Positions 34,806 to 43,372 of a stretch of DNA of 64,000 nucleotides are shown here, piece by piece. The notes beneath the pieces are model-generated. The model was not told the origin of the DNA and did no database searches. It saw nothing but the letters and a program-made list of their open reading frames with translations. A program made the position numbers and the translations under genes. Origin of the DNA: an uncultured Lachnospiraceae bacterium (GTDB lineage Bacteria > Bacillota > Clostridia > Lachnospirales > Lachnospiraceae); the NCBI GenBank assembly GCA_910587095.1, contig CAJUMJ010000058.1:87852-151851 (forward strand), read 5' to 3'. Each line of letters opens with the position of its first letter. Positions within the stretch are counted from its first letter, which is position 1.

Positions 34806-36970
34806 TATTTTCTTTTCATAATCTCACTGATAATAAGCAGAAGCATCACCTGTACCATGCCGTTTACGCCGCACTCCCACACTATATGCGCTCCCACCAG
34901 GTCTTCCATCTGAGGAATCGCCGCGCCGGCAATTTTTCCCCACGCCTCCTTTTCCAGATCAAGCTCACTGCTGTCAAAGGAAACCCTCTGATGCAGCAGA
35001 TCTTTATCATAGACCTGCCTGCCATGTATTCCCATTCCCCGCATATACTCGAGCATGGGCTCTATATTGATACTGACATCCATCAAAAACTCCACACCGA
35101 GCTTCACCTGACCGTCGCCCAAATCCGGTTCCTGCTGCCCTTTCTTTTGCTGCAATGCGACGTCATAGTAGCGGATGACAAGATCGGCATACTGCTTTTG
35201 GGGATGTATATATCTCTCGGCGTCCTTTCTCCGGCTCTCCATCTGCTCCAGAATTTCCTCTGCGGAATGCCCTCTGCTTTTCAAATCCCTGTGCAGTTTC
35301 CAGCAATACCTGAGCTCCTCGTCGGTATCCAGATAAATTTTCAGATCAAGCACCTGCCTCATCTGCGGCAGATACAGGGAATGCAGGCCGCACATAACCA
35401 CATATGGCTTCGGCTTCAGCTTTTTCCTGCCCGAAAAAGTGCCGGTATTGTGATCGTATTCCGATCTCTTTACGGAATTATTGCAGCGCAGCGCCCGAAG
35501 ATCTTCCGCCTGCCTGTAGAGATAGTTGGCACGGGGATTAAGATGCGTCATCTCGTTCCAGTTTGCGTCGCCGCGCTCCCAGCGATGATCACCGTCTCCC
35601 TCAATATTCAGAATATTATTTTCACACAGAAGCTCGTCCAGCATGAGAAGCAGTCTGCTCTTTCCCGCACCGCTGTCGCCGGCAATTCCGATTGTAAAGG
35701 GGCGGTTTCTCCTTCTATAATAAGAATTGCTGTTCACACCGCTTATATACATGGACACGATCAGAATCAGAAATACCCCCGCCATCAGCGTAAACACAAT
35801 ATCTCCGACCCCCGCGCCGGTATATTTCAGATCATTCCGATCCCTCCCCAAAATCGACAAATCCGTAAACTCCGTCACATGCAGACAGACATAGTAGAGC
35901 AGATAGAGCACGTTAAACACGCCGTAGGCCACCACCATCTTGCCCCTGTTCACCGGCGTTCCCGCAAGATATAGCATAAAAAAGGGAACGATCCATATAA
36001 ACCATCCAGGCATGGCCGGCACAAAAACGAGAAAAACGGCAAACAACAGACCTGTCATACTGATCAGCAGATCCCTGTTCATCTGATTGATATAGAACGC
36101 CTGAAAATAAATGATGAGCAGTACCAGCACACAAAGTAAAAGATGTCTGCTGCCATAATCGATATAGACGGCTTCGATGGCATTCTGCTCTTTGTTGAAC
36201 AACACCATATCCGCAAAGCCGCTGCCCCAAAAAGGCAGGACGATCAATGTCGTAAATAAAATCGGCAAGCCGGACATAACAGCCGCTTTTTTAAATCCTT
36301 TTTTCTTATAGAGATAGAGAAAAAACAGCGGCAGCACAACCACGATATGAAATTTGGAGGCCAGGGAGAGCGTCAGAAACAGTACAAACTTCCATTCATT
36401 ACGCGCGATCTCCTGTTTTGAATTACCCACCTGCGTCAGATAGTATACCGCTCCCACCAAAAACGCTGTCGGCACAATGTCAAGCTGCCCGTGCATATAG
36501 GTGGCATACAACATAATGGGCGACAGGAAATACAAAATCAAAATATATTTTCTTTTCGATGTGGATATGCGCATGAGAAAATACAGTCCAAGCAAATCCA
36601 TCAAAAGAAGCGGCACTTTAAAAAGAAGATTTTGCACAAAAACGGGCATCCATGCGCCCATGCGCAACAATAAACCTCCGATGCACTCCACATACAGCAT
36701 AACAGGCGGATACGGAAAGGAGGAAAGTAAGCCATTTTCATAATAATATTGATAAGGGTTTTCCCCTCCCAAAAAACATCTTACAAACGGAATAAACATC
36801 AAATCCTGATAGTCCGAAGAAAACAGCCCCATAAGAAGCAGCTTTAACAGGACCGCGCCCACGATCCCGACACATAAAAGCTTATGATATTCCTTCTCCA
36901 CATCCGGTATGTTTATGCTCCACTTCAATTTTTTTACTTCCTTCACCTGTTTTTTGCAAACTCCTGTCAC
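34805..36970 (-). CDS. GT-C-like membrane glycosyltransferase fused to a uridine-kinase-like (PRK) domain
   Basis: The 721-residue protein has about ten membrane segments up to residue 410. An early outer loop has SSDYQDLMF near 51, and YMHGQLDIVPTAF near 158 resembles polyprenyl-sugar-dependent GT-C/GT87 enzymes. After a short basic linker a phosphoribulokinase/uridine kinase domain begins, with Walker A GDSGAGKS (431-438), EGDGDHRWERG near 457, HLNPRANY, the Y-D-H-N-T-G-T-F segment near 505 and CGLHSLYLP near 527. DLKIYLDTDEELRYCWKLHRD and RGHS follow near 542-569. All the usual kinase blocks are intact, so activity is expected on the cytoplasmic side. The substrate is unknown; the remaining 115 residues are unassigned. 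Confidence 0.85.
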   Translation of the reverse strand: MTGVCKKQVKEVKKLKWSINIPDVEKEYHKLLCVGIVGAVLLKLLLMGLFSSDYQDLMFIPFVRCFLGGENPYQYYYENGLLSSFPYPPVMLYVECIGGLLLRMGAWMPVFVQNLLFKVPLLLMDLLGLYFLMRISTSKRKYILILYFLSPIMLYATYMHGQLDIVPTAFLVGAVYYLTQVGNSKQEIARNEWKFVLFLTLSLASKFHIVVVLPLFFLYLYKKKGFKKAAVMSGLPILFTTLIVLPFWGSGFADMVLFNKEQNAIEAVYIDYGSRHLLLCVLVLLIIYFQAFYINQMNRDLLISMTGLLFAVFLVFVPAMPGWFIWIVPFFMLYLAGTPVNRGKMVVAYGVFNVLYLLYYVCLHVTEFTDLSILGRDRNDLKYTGAGVGDIVFTLMAGVFLILIVSMYISGVNSNSYYRRRNRPFTIGIAGDSGAGKSRLLLMLDELLCENNILNIEGDGDHRWERGDANWNEMTHLNPRANYLYRQAEDLRALRCNNSVKRSEYDHNTGTFSGRKKLKPKPYVVMCGLHSLYLPQMRQVLDLKIYLDTDEELRYCWKLHRDLKSRGHSAEEILEQMESRRKDAERYIHPQKQYADLVIRYYDVALQQKKGQQEPDLGDGQVKLGVEFLMDVSINIEPMLEYMRGMGIHGRQVYDKDLLHQRVSFDSSELDLEKEAWGKIAGAAIPQMEDLVGAHIVWECGVNGMVQVMLLLIISEIMKRK

Positions 36971-36981
36971 CGCTCATCGCT

Positions 36982-38658
36982 CTATGAGCCCGCAAGCAAA
37001 ACCATTCCCTTCATCAAAGACCAAATATCATTATTTGCGCAGTTCCCGTAAAAAATCAAAATTTTGTCGAGAACCTGCCCTGATAAAATAAAAAAGACAC
37101 TGCAAAGGCTGGCCAGCCGGTACAATCCCTTCCCTGATTTCCATCCCCTTCCAAGTATGACGGCCAAAAACAGCATACCCAAAAAGTAGAAAGGCATCGC
37201 AAACCGGGACAGCGCCCATTTGTAGGCATTGAGAGAAATGAAAAAAGCAATCGGATAGCCAATAGCCAGAGAGCTGAAACCCATTACCGCCCAATAGCCG
37301 GTTTCCTTACTCTCCTTGTGCCAGTACGATGCCATCATGATTCCCAAAACGCCGAGCAAGGGCCAGAAAATAATGCGTACGCTATCCCACCACAGCGCCG
37401 TCAGACAATATAAAAGTACATACCACTCGCTGTTTTGAAACGCACGCACCGCACAATCCAACGTCTCTTTCATATAGGGCGTATTCTGCGCAAGACCCCA
37501 CAGCACACCCGGTTCCCTCGAAAGCTGATAGTTCATCACCGGAACGATCGCAATACCTTCGCTCGGCTTCTCTTCGTCAACACCCGCTACCGTCATAACG
37601 CCTTCCACCGGAATTTCCTCGGCAAGCCCGGAAGGCGTCAGCATACCTCCCTCGAAAATGCCAAGCAGACAGGCCGCCAAAATGACGCCTCCCAGCTTAA
37701 CGCCCTTGCCGGCGCTTATATAGTCCTTTCCGAAAAGCAAAAACAAAATCAGAAAAGCGCCCGTTCCAAGCAGAATGCAAATATTGTGCGGCGCACTCAT
37801 AGCCCAGTACAGCACAAAGCAGACCGTCAAAAGACAATGGGGAAAGCCAACTTTCCGGTTATCGCGCAGCAACTGTACCAGCAGCCACAAATAGATAAAG
37901 AAGGTCGCCACGCCGACAACAGAATCCGTATAGCCGCTCGATATTAGCGGGTAATCGCTGTCAACGACGCGAATAGGCGCAAATGTAAGGGAAACGCTTC
38001 CCATGTGAACCACACAGGTAAGCGAAGTGCTAAGCCATACCGAAAAATATTTGCGGAACACGCCGTACAAAAGCAGGCACAGGAAAGCGCCGCTAAGCGC
38101 AAGCCAGAGAGTCAGGGCAAAGCAGAGATTACGACTGCCCAGCAGACCGCTGAAGCTCGCCAGAAGCGACTGTCCGTAAGACTGATTCAGTACCGGTATC
38201 CGGTTACGTCCGATAAAATAATCGGCGATACCCGCATACCTTAAAGAGCCGATCGTGCCGATTCCGTCGTAAGGCGTCAGCTCTCTCGAGACGTCTGTCA
38301 GGCGATACAACAACGCGTGAAACGTGTGGGCGATCCATATACCGGCCATAACTGCTATCAGAACCGCATTTTCGGTTATCCGCTTTAAATATACGCGACG
38401 CCGTTTCAAAACCGCATAAAGAACTGCTACTACAAGCAGAACCCAAAAAGCAATTTTATAAGGAATCGCTAACGTCAACGTTCTAAGCGCCGATAGATAA
38501 ACGGCCATGCCCGTAAAATAGGAGGCCGCAAAGGTAAAACACCGGTGAGCGGCAGTTTCTCCCGTTTTATCCAGTATCTCTTTGCCGATCGCACAAAACA
38601 GACAGGCAAACAGTGTCACAATCAGAACACTACCAATTACAGATAGTACAGAATCCAC
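36982..38658 (-). CDS. Large polytopic membrane protein, unassigned (GT-C-like)
   Basis: The start is taken as GTG 38658 (VDSVLSVIG), which has TGGAG seven bases upstream. The longer frame translates the duplicated repeat upstream and is not credible as protein. The 558-residue product has about 12-13 membrane segments with outer loops containing ELTPYDGIGT near residue 120 and RVVDSDYPLISSGYTDS near 225, and an acidic loop near residues 350-380. I do not recognise a family, although many membrane segments plus acidic outer loops fit a GT-C sugar transferase or polymerase. It is the first gene after the promoter at 39.0 kb and lies 11 bases before the GT-C-kinase gene, so the two probably act together. 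Confidence 0.7.
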   Translation of the reverse strand: MDSVLSVIGSVLIVTLFACLFCAIGKEILDKTGETAAHRCFTFAASYFTGMAVYLSALRTLTLAIPYKIAFWVLLVVAVLYAVLKRRRVYLKRITENAVLIAVMAGIWIAHTFHALLYRLTDVSRELTPYDGIGTIGSLRYAGIADYFIGRNRIPVLNQSYGQSLLASFSGLLGSRNLCFALTLWLALSGAFLCLLLYGVFRKYFSVWLSTSLTCVVHMGSVSLTFAPIRVVDSDYPLISSGYTDSVVGVATFFIYLWLLVQLLRDNRKVGFPHCLLTVCFVLYWAMSAPHNICILLGTGAFLILFLLFGKDYISAGKGVKLGGVILAACLLGIFEGGMLTPSGLAEEIPVEGVMTVAGVDEEKPSEGIAIVPVMNYQLSREPGVLWGLAQNTPYMKETLDCAVRAFQNSEWYVLLYCLTALWWDSVRIIFWPLLGVLGIMMASYWHKESKETGYWAVMGFSSLAIGYPIAFFISLNAYKWALSRFAMPFYFLGMLFLAVILGRGWKSGKGLYRLASLCSVFFILSGQVLDKILIFYGNCANNDIWSLMKGMVLLAGS

Positions 38659-38705
38659 AAAAAATCTCCAATCATTTTGTCTTCTTTTTGGGGTTGCCTG
38701 GCTTT

Positions 38706-38962
38706 GCAGTGCTCGCTCGAAAAACCTTCGGTTTTCCTCGCTCACGGGCTGTCTTCGCTCCGCTTCGGTCCGTGCTGAGCAAGCGCCACTGGCGCTTAGC
38801 ACCGCCCTATACATCCGCAATCTGAAAAAATTGCCAGCAAGCTGTCATTTTTTCATCTACGCAGTGCTCGCTCGAAAAACCTTCGGTTTTCCTCGCTCAC
38901 GGGCTTCGCCCTATACATCCGCAATCTGAAAAAATTGCCAGCAAGCTGTCATTTTTTCATCT
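38706..38962. repeat. Partial tandem duplication of a palindrome-rich unit
   Basis: A 55-base stretch at 38804-38858 (starting GCCCTATACATCC) is repeated exactly at 38908-38962. Before each copy is a unit starting GCAGTGCTCGCTCG (38706 and 38861) that contains an AAAACC/GGTTTT hairpin with a TTC loop. Copy 1 has an extra segment at 38751-38803 with its own GTGCTGAGC/GCTTAGCAC stem. The array lies in the untranslated leader of the gene at 36982. It looks like an interspersed palindromic repeat family of the kind common in Lachnospiraceae genomes. Confidence 0.85.
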
Positions 38963-38995
38963 TACGTATGCGCACTGCTCATTGCCATCGCGTAC

Positions 38996-39025
38996 ATTAT
39001 AACACACCCCCGCGTGCGATGTCCA
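38996..39025 (-). promoter_or_regulatory. Predicted sigma-A promoter for the 36982 gene and genes beyond
   Basis: On the minus strand TGGACA (39020-39025) and TATAAT (38996-39001) are 18 bases apart, and TG one base before the -10 makes it an extended -10 promoter. This is the best promoter match among the minus-strand spacers. Transcription would begin near 38989, leaving a leader of about 330 bases that includes the duplicated repeat before the GTG start at 38658. It marks the beginning of the left-hand transcription block. Confidence 0.7.
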
Positions 39026-39066
39026 TCTATCCACATTATGCCCCGTTTTGTGCAAAGTTCCTGTGT

Positions 39067-40536
39067 CTACTCCGCCCGTTTTACCGATTTTTTTCCGTAA
39101 TACTGCGCCATTCCCACATTCACCCAGCCTGTCTCATCGGTGTCAAAATAGAAGCACTCAAAGTCCTCTATGTACTCCGGCATCTCCAGGATCACTTCCT
39201 CCTCTGGGCAGGTTTCCAGATAGTCATAAAGAGCGACGCACTTTCCGTAATACTCCCTGTAGCTTCCGTTGTGCACGGAGCGCGCCACACGGTAAAGAGG
39301 CGCTTCCTCAAGCTTCAACGGGCTTACAATCACCGTGGCGAGACAAATATAGAGCATGATTGACAGGCTTCTTCCGTCTGAGGGAAGTCCGGCAAGTCTG
39401 TGCAGGCAGACGCCGGTCAATATTGCCAGATTCAACAGGGAAATCACCAGCGTTGTGTCAATAATAAAATAACATCTGTTTGGTATATTGAAGCTTCCGT
39501 AGCCCAGCGCAACAGGAAACTCCGCTACAAGCCCCGCCGCCAGCGCAAGCACTGTGGCCGTCCCGTATTCTTTGAGCGCAATACGGCATTTTCCTGACAG
39601 ATAAACCCCAGCCACAATCAGCAGCAGAAACACAATACCGAATATAGTCTCCCTGAAAAGCCTGCTCCCTTCCTCCACAAACATGCGCGCCGTGTACATA
39701 AGCGCCTGTCCGAAATGCAGGCTTCCCCCCGCCGTCTTGTCATGCCGGGAAAAATTGCCGGGCGCCGCCGCATTGATCAGCGCACCGGCGAGCCCTGCGG
39801 CAAAAACCGCAGCATTATAAACCGATATCCGGTGGTTATAAAGAAAAAATACAGCCAAAACCACCAGCGATAAATAACATCCTGTTCCCGCAACCGCAAG
39901 GGAACCGCCGGAAGAGAGAAAAAGCAAAATGCCCGCAATGACGGCAAAGGGTTTTTTCATTCCGGGCCGCGTCCCTTCCCTATTTATAAAAAGCTGCAGC
40001 GTCAGGGCAAGCAACATAATGGAAAAAGGCATACTGTATGCAACCGCGCCGGAAAACCAAAAGTAAATTTCCGTGTAAACATCCGCATTTGTCACGGCCG
40101 CGAAGGTCAACGCCAGAATCACAAGCCGCAGGGGAATCATGCTTTTCTCCTCTTCCTTTCCCTTTTGAGAAGAAAAAAAGGAAAGTCCCGTCCACAGCAG
40201 CGAAACGAGCGACGCCAGAAAGAGAATGGCGTTTCCCATCATAACCGCACGAAGCTGCGGCATGCCAAAATTATTGACAGGGGAGAGGAACGCCTGCAGG
40301 AACATGGAAAACCAGGTTCCCTGCCAGTCCATGTACAAATCCTTCACATACATGAGCGACGCTGCAAAATACTTCGGCAAAGATACATGGAAAGCGCCAA
40401 CTCTCACGCCGTGGGTAAAATCATCCCCGATCAGCACCGTGTATCCCGCGCCCGCCACGAGAGTGATACTAATTACAGCTATTATTATAACACTCGCTAT
40501 CAAAATGCCAATTCCCGCCCACTTCTTTTCTTTCAC
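39067..40536 (-). CDS. DUF6056 family polytopic membrane protein (GT-C-like)
   Basis: The GTG at 40536 (VKEKKWAG) follows an AGGAG...GAGG purine run and is preferred to an upstream ATG overlapping the ribosome site. The 489-residue protein has about 12 membrane segments. IGDDFTHGV in the first outer loop near residue 38 and YMDWQGTWFSMFLQAF near 72 match the DD and WQGT blocks of the protein at 20505. A polar outer domain of about 75 residues closes the protein. It lies 35 bases after the MBOAT gene and completes the block-1 run. Probable role: a polyprenyl-sugar-dependent transfer outside the membrane. This is a family inference only. Confidence 0.75.
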   Translation of the reverse strand: MKEKKWAGIGILIASVIIIAVISITLVAGAGYTVLIGDDFTHGVRVGAFHVSLPKYFAASLMYVKDLYMDWQGTWFSMFLQAFLSPVNNFGMPQLRAVMMGNAILFLASLVSLLWTGLSFFSSQKGKEEEKSMIPLRLVILALTFAAVTNADVYTEIYFWFSGAVAYSMPFSIMLLALTLQLFINREGTRPGMKKPFAVIAGILLFLSSGGSLAVAGTGCYLSLVVLAVFFLYNHRISVYNAAVFAAGLAGALINAAAPGNFSRHDKTAGGSLHFGQALMYTARMFVEEGSRLFRETIFGIVFLLLIVAGVYLSGKCRIALKEYGTATVLALAAGLVAEFPVALGYGSFNIPNRCYFIIDTTLVISLLNLAILTGVCLHRLAGLPSDGRSLSIMLYICLATVIVSPLKLEEAPLYRVARSVHNGSYREYYGKCVALYDYLETCPEEEVILEMPEYIEDFECFYFDTDETGWVNVGMAQYYGKKSVKRAE

Positions 40537-40571
40537 AATCCTCTCTCTCCTTGTAATACAGTTCAACACCG

Positions 40572-42155
40572 TTAAAAGCTCTGGTACAAAAACGCCGCCG
40601 TATCATAGCTTCCACCGTAAATCCCCGTGACAACCAAAAGCAGCACTACCCCGTAATAGCAGCACCACCTTACCGCCATCGGACAGGACGCAAGCATACG
40701 CCGCACGTCTTTTCCCTGTTCCTCCCACACCGAAACCGCAAGCCATACCAGACAGGCCGCCGCCAGCAGCAAAAAGCCATACTTGCTCAGTCCGTAGTCG
40801 GTCACGCTCAAAATTCCTTCTTTCAATCGGAAGTCCGTCAGAAACGCGCGGTAAACCGCCCCCGCCTGGGAAAGATTCTCCGCCCGGATCATCACATCCG
40901 CCAGAAAAACAATCAGCCAGGTCCGCGCCATACAAAACAGGGAATAGAGCTTTCCCTCCTTTATGGAAAGGCGTTCCTTCCATATAATATACTGCTTTTC
41001 CAGCACAAGGGAAGTACACATAATCAGTCCGTAATAGACGCCCCACAGAATATAGCCTGCGGTTCTTCCGTGCCACATACCCGTCAGCAGCCAGACAAGC
41101 ATCGTTCCGATCATGCCCGTCACATGTTTTCCCATCCGCGGCCATCTTTTTTTTGCGCTCTTTCCGATCTTGCGCCCGATCCCCGACATGACGAAAGAGA
41201 ACATCACATAATCCTTAAACCAGGTGCCGAGGGTGATATGCCACCTTCGCCAAAATTCCGCCACCGACCTGGAAAAGTAAGGTCTTTTGAAGTTTTCAGG
41301 CAAAGCGATACCGAAAGTTTCGCTGACGCCCATCGCCATATCCATATACCCTGAAAAATCCGCATAGAGCTGCAGCATATAAAAAATCACCGCCAGCGCG
41401 TAGACACTGCCGGGACTCCCCTGCCCGGCGCCCCCGAAGACGTTCCCCACAAACAGGTTGATTCTGTCCGCAATCACCAGTTTCTTGAATGCGCCCCATA
41501 CAAACCGCTGCACACCGAAAAGCATCTTCTCATAATCAAATACATGCTCTCTCTCAAACTCCGCCCGCAGCTTCTCATAGCGGTTGAAGGGACCTTGGGT
41601 AATGGACGGGAAATAGGACAAAAAGAGCAGAAGCTTCAGCGGATTTTCCTGTGCCTCGCACTGCTCACGCCCCACGTCTACCACATATCCGATGGCTGTC
41701 AGCGTATAGAAGGAGATGCCAAGCGGCATCACCACCCGCGAAAAGAAAGCGTCGCCATCCGGCATCAGTCTGGCCCGGCGCAAAATCGGCAACGCCGCCA
41801 TCATATATTTGGTCGTCAGCAAAATAGCCAGATTGCAAACAAAATAAAGGATTTGAACGCGCTTTCTCTGCCTCTCAAATCCCACCTTCACCGTCTTTTT
41901 CTTCTCTTTATCCACACACCCCGAAAGCGCTTCTCTCTGCGCCGCCAGACTGTTCTTTAAATACAAGCCGCAGGCGTACGTCCCCGCTCCGGTCAGCAGA
42001 ATCCCGATCGGGATCCCCCCTGTGCCGATCACATAAAACAGGCCGCTCGCCACAGCCAAAACTACCCACTGCCATTTTCCCGGCACCAGGTAGTAAATGG
42101 CAAACGAAATCACCCACATGATAATAAATGCAGTAGATATAAGTTGCATTCCCAC
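40572..42155 (-). CDS. MBOAT family membrane O-acyltransferase (DltB/AlgI-like)
   Basis: The 527-residue protein has about ten or more membrane segments. It carries the MBOAT signatures ISFYTLTAIGYVVDV near residue 150, QGPFNRYEKL near 190, DFSGYMDMAMG near 265, EFWRRWHITLGTWFKDYV near 300 and LTGMWHG near 360, whose histidine is the proposed catalytic residue. DltB passes D-alanine from carrier DltC across the membrane, and AlgI acetylates alginate. Here the carrier protein gene is one base upstream and a DltA-like ligase is close by, which supports a DltB-like role taking an aminoacyl group from the carrier. At 527 residues it is longer than typical DltB and closer to AlgI. Confidence 0.9.
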   Translation of the reverse strand: MGMQLISTAFIIMWVISFAIYYLVPGKWQWVVLAVASGLFYVIGTGGIPIGILLTGAGTYACGLYLKNSLAAQREALSGCVDKEKKKTVKVGFERQRKRVQILYFVCNLAILLTTKYMMAALPILRRARLMPDGDAFFSRVVMPLGISFYTLTAIGYVVDVGREQCEAQENPLKLLLFLSYFPSITQGPFNRYEKLRAEFEREHVFDYEKMLFGVQRFVWGAFKKLVIADRINLFVGNVFGGAGQGSPGSVYALAVIFYMLQLYADFSGYMDMAMGVSETFGIALPENFKRPYFSRSVAEFWRRWHITLGTWFKDYVMFSFVMSGIGRKIGKSAKKRWPRMGKHVTGMIGTMLVWLLTGMWHGRTAGYILWGVYYGLIMCTSLVLEKQYIIWKERLSIKEGKLYSLFCMARTWLIVFLADVMIRAENLSQAGAVYRAFLTDFRLKEGILSVTDYGLSKYGFLLLAAACLVWLAVSVWEEQGKDVRRMLASCPMAVRWCCYYGVVLLLVVTGIYGGSYDTAAFLYQSF

Positions 42156-42156
42156 C

Positions 42157-42387
42157 CTATTCTTCCACCAGTTGTCTCACCAGCTCAATAATCGCCTCTT
42201 TGTTCCTGAAATTCTCCGCCACAACGTACTTGGCGTCAATTTCTATATCAAATACATCCTCAAGCTCACTCACGATGTTGATGACGGTAAAGGAATCGAT
42301 CACGCCCTCCTCCATCATATTGTCGCCTTTGTAGCCCAGTGCCTCCTCACAGTACTCCTCCAGTACTTCCAAAACTTTTTCTTCCAT
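42157..42387 (-). CDS. Acyl/aminoacyl carrier protein (DltC-like)
   Basis: The 76-residue acidic protein has the phosphopantetheine attachment motif GVIDSFTVINIV, with the modified serine near residue 32. It is predicted to form the usual four-helix carrier fold. Its size is that of DltC (about 78 residues). Flanked by a formyltransferase gene (44 bases upstream) and an MBOAT gene (1 base downstream), it should carry the activated amino acid made by the ligase at 43373 as a thioester and hand it to the MBOAT protein. A phosphopantetheinyl transferase is not in this window. Confidence 0.9.
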   Translation of the reverse strand: MEEKVLEVLEEYCEEALGYKGDNMMEEGVIDSFTVINIVSELEDVFDIEIDAKYVVAENFRNKEAIIELVRQLVEE

Positions 42388-42431
42388 AAATTATTCGTCC
42401 TTTCCTTTTTTTCTGCAAATCGCAAGTCATT

Positions 42432-43289
42432 TTATAACGTGCGGTATTTAATTTTCAGTAAATTTCCGTCATCGAGAGGCAGATATACCATCCCCGCCTC
42501 CTCCTTTTTCTTTTCAGGAGAAATCTTCCGGTATCGCAAAACCTCCGCACGCGCTCCCCCAATCTCCGTTTGAAGCGGCGGAAAAATACCGCTTTTCCCA
42601 TAATCCACACTGCGAAGCAGCCGGTACAAGTTCTCCGGTTTCTCCTCCAAATCCATAAAACCGTCTCCCGGTATCTCGGTGGAGCGGTACATCCGTCTTC
42701 CCGGCGGAAAACTTTGCGGTCTTGTCATGGCGCACTCCGTCAAAACCGCGTCGAAACATTCATAAAAGCCCTCGCTGGCCAGATTCATCAACTCCTCCGT
42801 CAGTTCATAAGCCCTCGTGTCGGGGCCGATCTCACAGCTTTTTTGGATAATAATGTTCCCCTCATCCACGCCGGCCGTCACGTAGTGCCAGGTGATACCC
42901 GTTCGCTCCTCTCCCTGATAGATAACCCAGCTCGGCGCATTTCTTCCCGGATAGTCCGGCAGAAGCGCATTGTGGAAATTGATGATCGTAATATTCTCCC
43001 GCTCCACCAGGGAGGCCGGAAAAAGAAAATTGTTGCTGGCGGAAATAATCAGGGTTTTCTCTTCGATTTCTCCCAAATACGCCGCAAGCTCCCGCTTATC
43101 CGGCATGGATGCAAAGGGAATGCCTCTCTCCTCGCATATCAGCTTCGTGACACTCAAAGCGTGAAGTTCATGCTCGATAAATTCCAGCCCGTAACCGTAG
43201 TCCGCCCCTCTGTCATACGTATATTTCAAAACCTCTCCGGTTACTTTCCCGTATCCGATCACCACAATTCGTTGAAAATCCGTCTTCAT
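42432..43289 (-). CDS. 10-formyltetrahydrofolate-dependent formyltransferase in Dlt-like module
   Basis: The start at ATG 43289 gives 285 residues. The formyltransferase core has NFHNALLPDYPGRNAPSW around residues 104-121 and VTAGVDEGNII near 138-147. The catalytic triad Asn104-His106-Asp142 is intact, with the same His-to-Asp spacing of 36 as in ArnA. The family includes methionyl-tRNA formyltransferase, sugar N-formyltransferases and the F domain of the linear gramicidin synthetase, which formylates valine on its carrier. Lying between the adenylating ligase and the carrier protein, the best guess is N-formylation of the aminoacyl-carrier thioester. A sugar amine substrate is the alternative. 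Confidence 0.85.
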   Translation of the reverse strand: MKTDFQRIVVIGYGKVTGEVLKYTYDRGADYGYGLEFIEHELHALSVTKLICEERGIPFASMPDKRELAAYLGEIEEKTLIISASNNFLFPASLVERENITIINFHNALLPDYPGRNAPSWVIYQGEERTGITWHYVTAGVDEGNIIIQKSCEIGPDTRAYELTEELMNLASEGFYECFDAVLTECAMTRPQSFPPGRRMYRSTEIPGDGFMDLEEKPENLYRLLRSVDYGKSGIFPPLQTEIGGARAEVLRYRKISPEKKKEEAGMVYLPLDDGNLLKIKYRTL

Positions 43290-43372
43290 AAAATTCCATC
43301 CTGTTAAAAGTCCCGCCCGCTCCAGCATTCATGCATCATGAAATGTCTGACAAAAACGGCCTGTTTGATCTG

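Noticed and set aside
38659..38820. An N-terminal extension of about 54 residues on the membrane protein at 36982
   Set aside because: The extension translates the duplicated repeat unit, has no ribosome site, and an in-frame GTG with well-spaced TGGAG sits exactly at the start of the first membrane segment.
38706..38962. CRISPR array
   Set aside because: Only two unequal copies of a unit with hairpins and no regular spacer length; no cas genes nearby.
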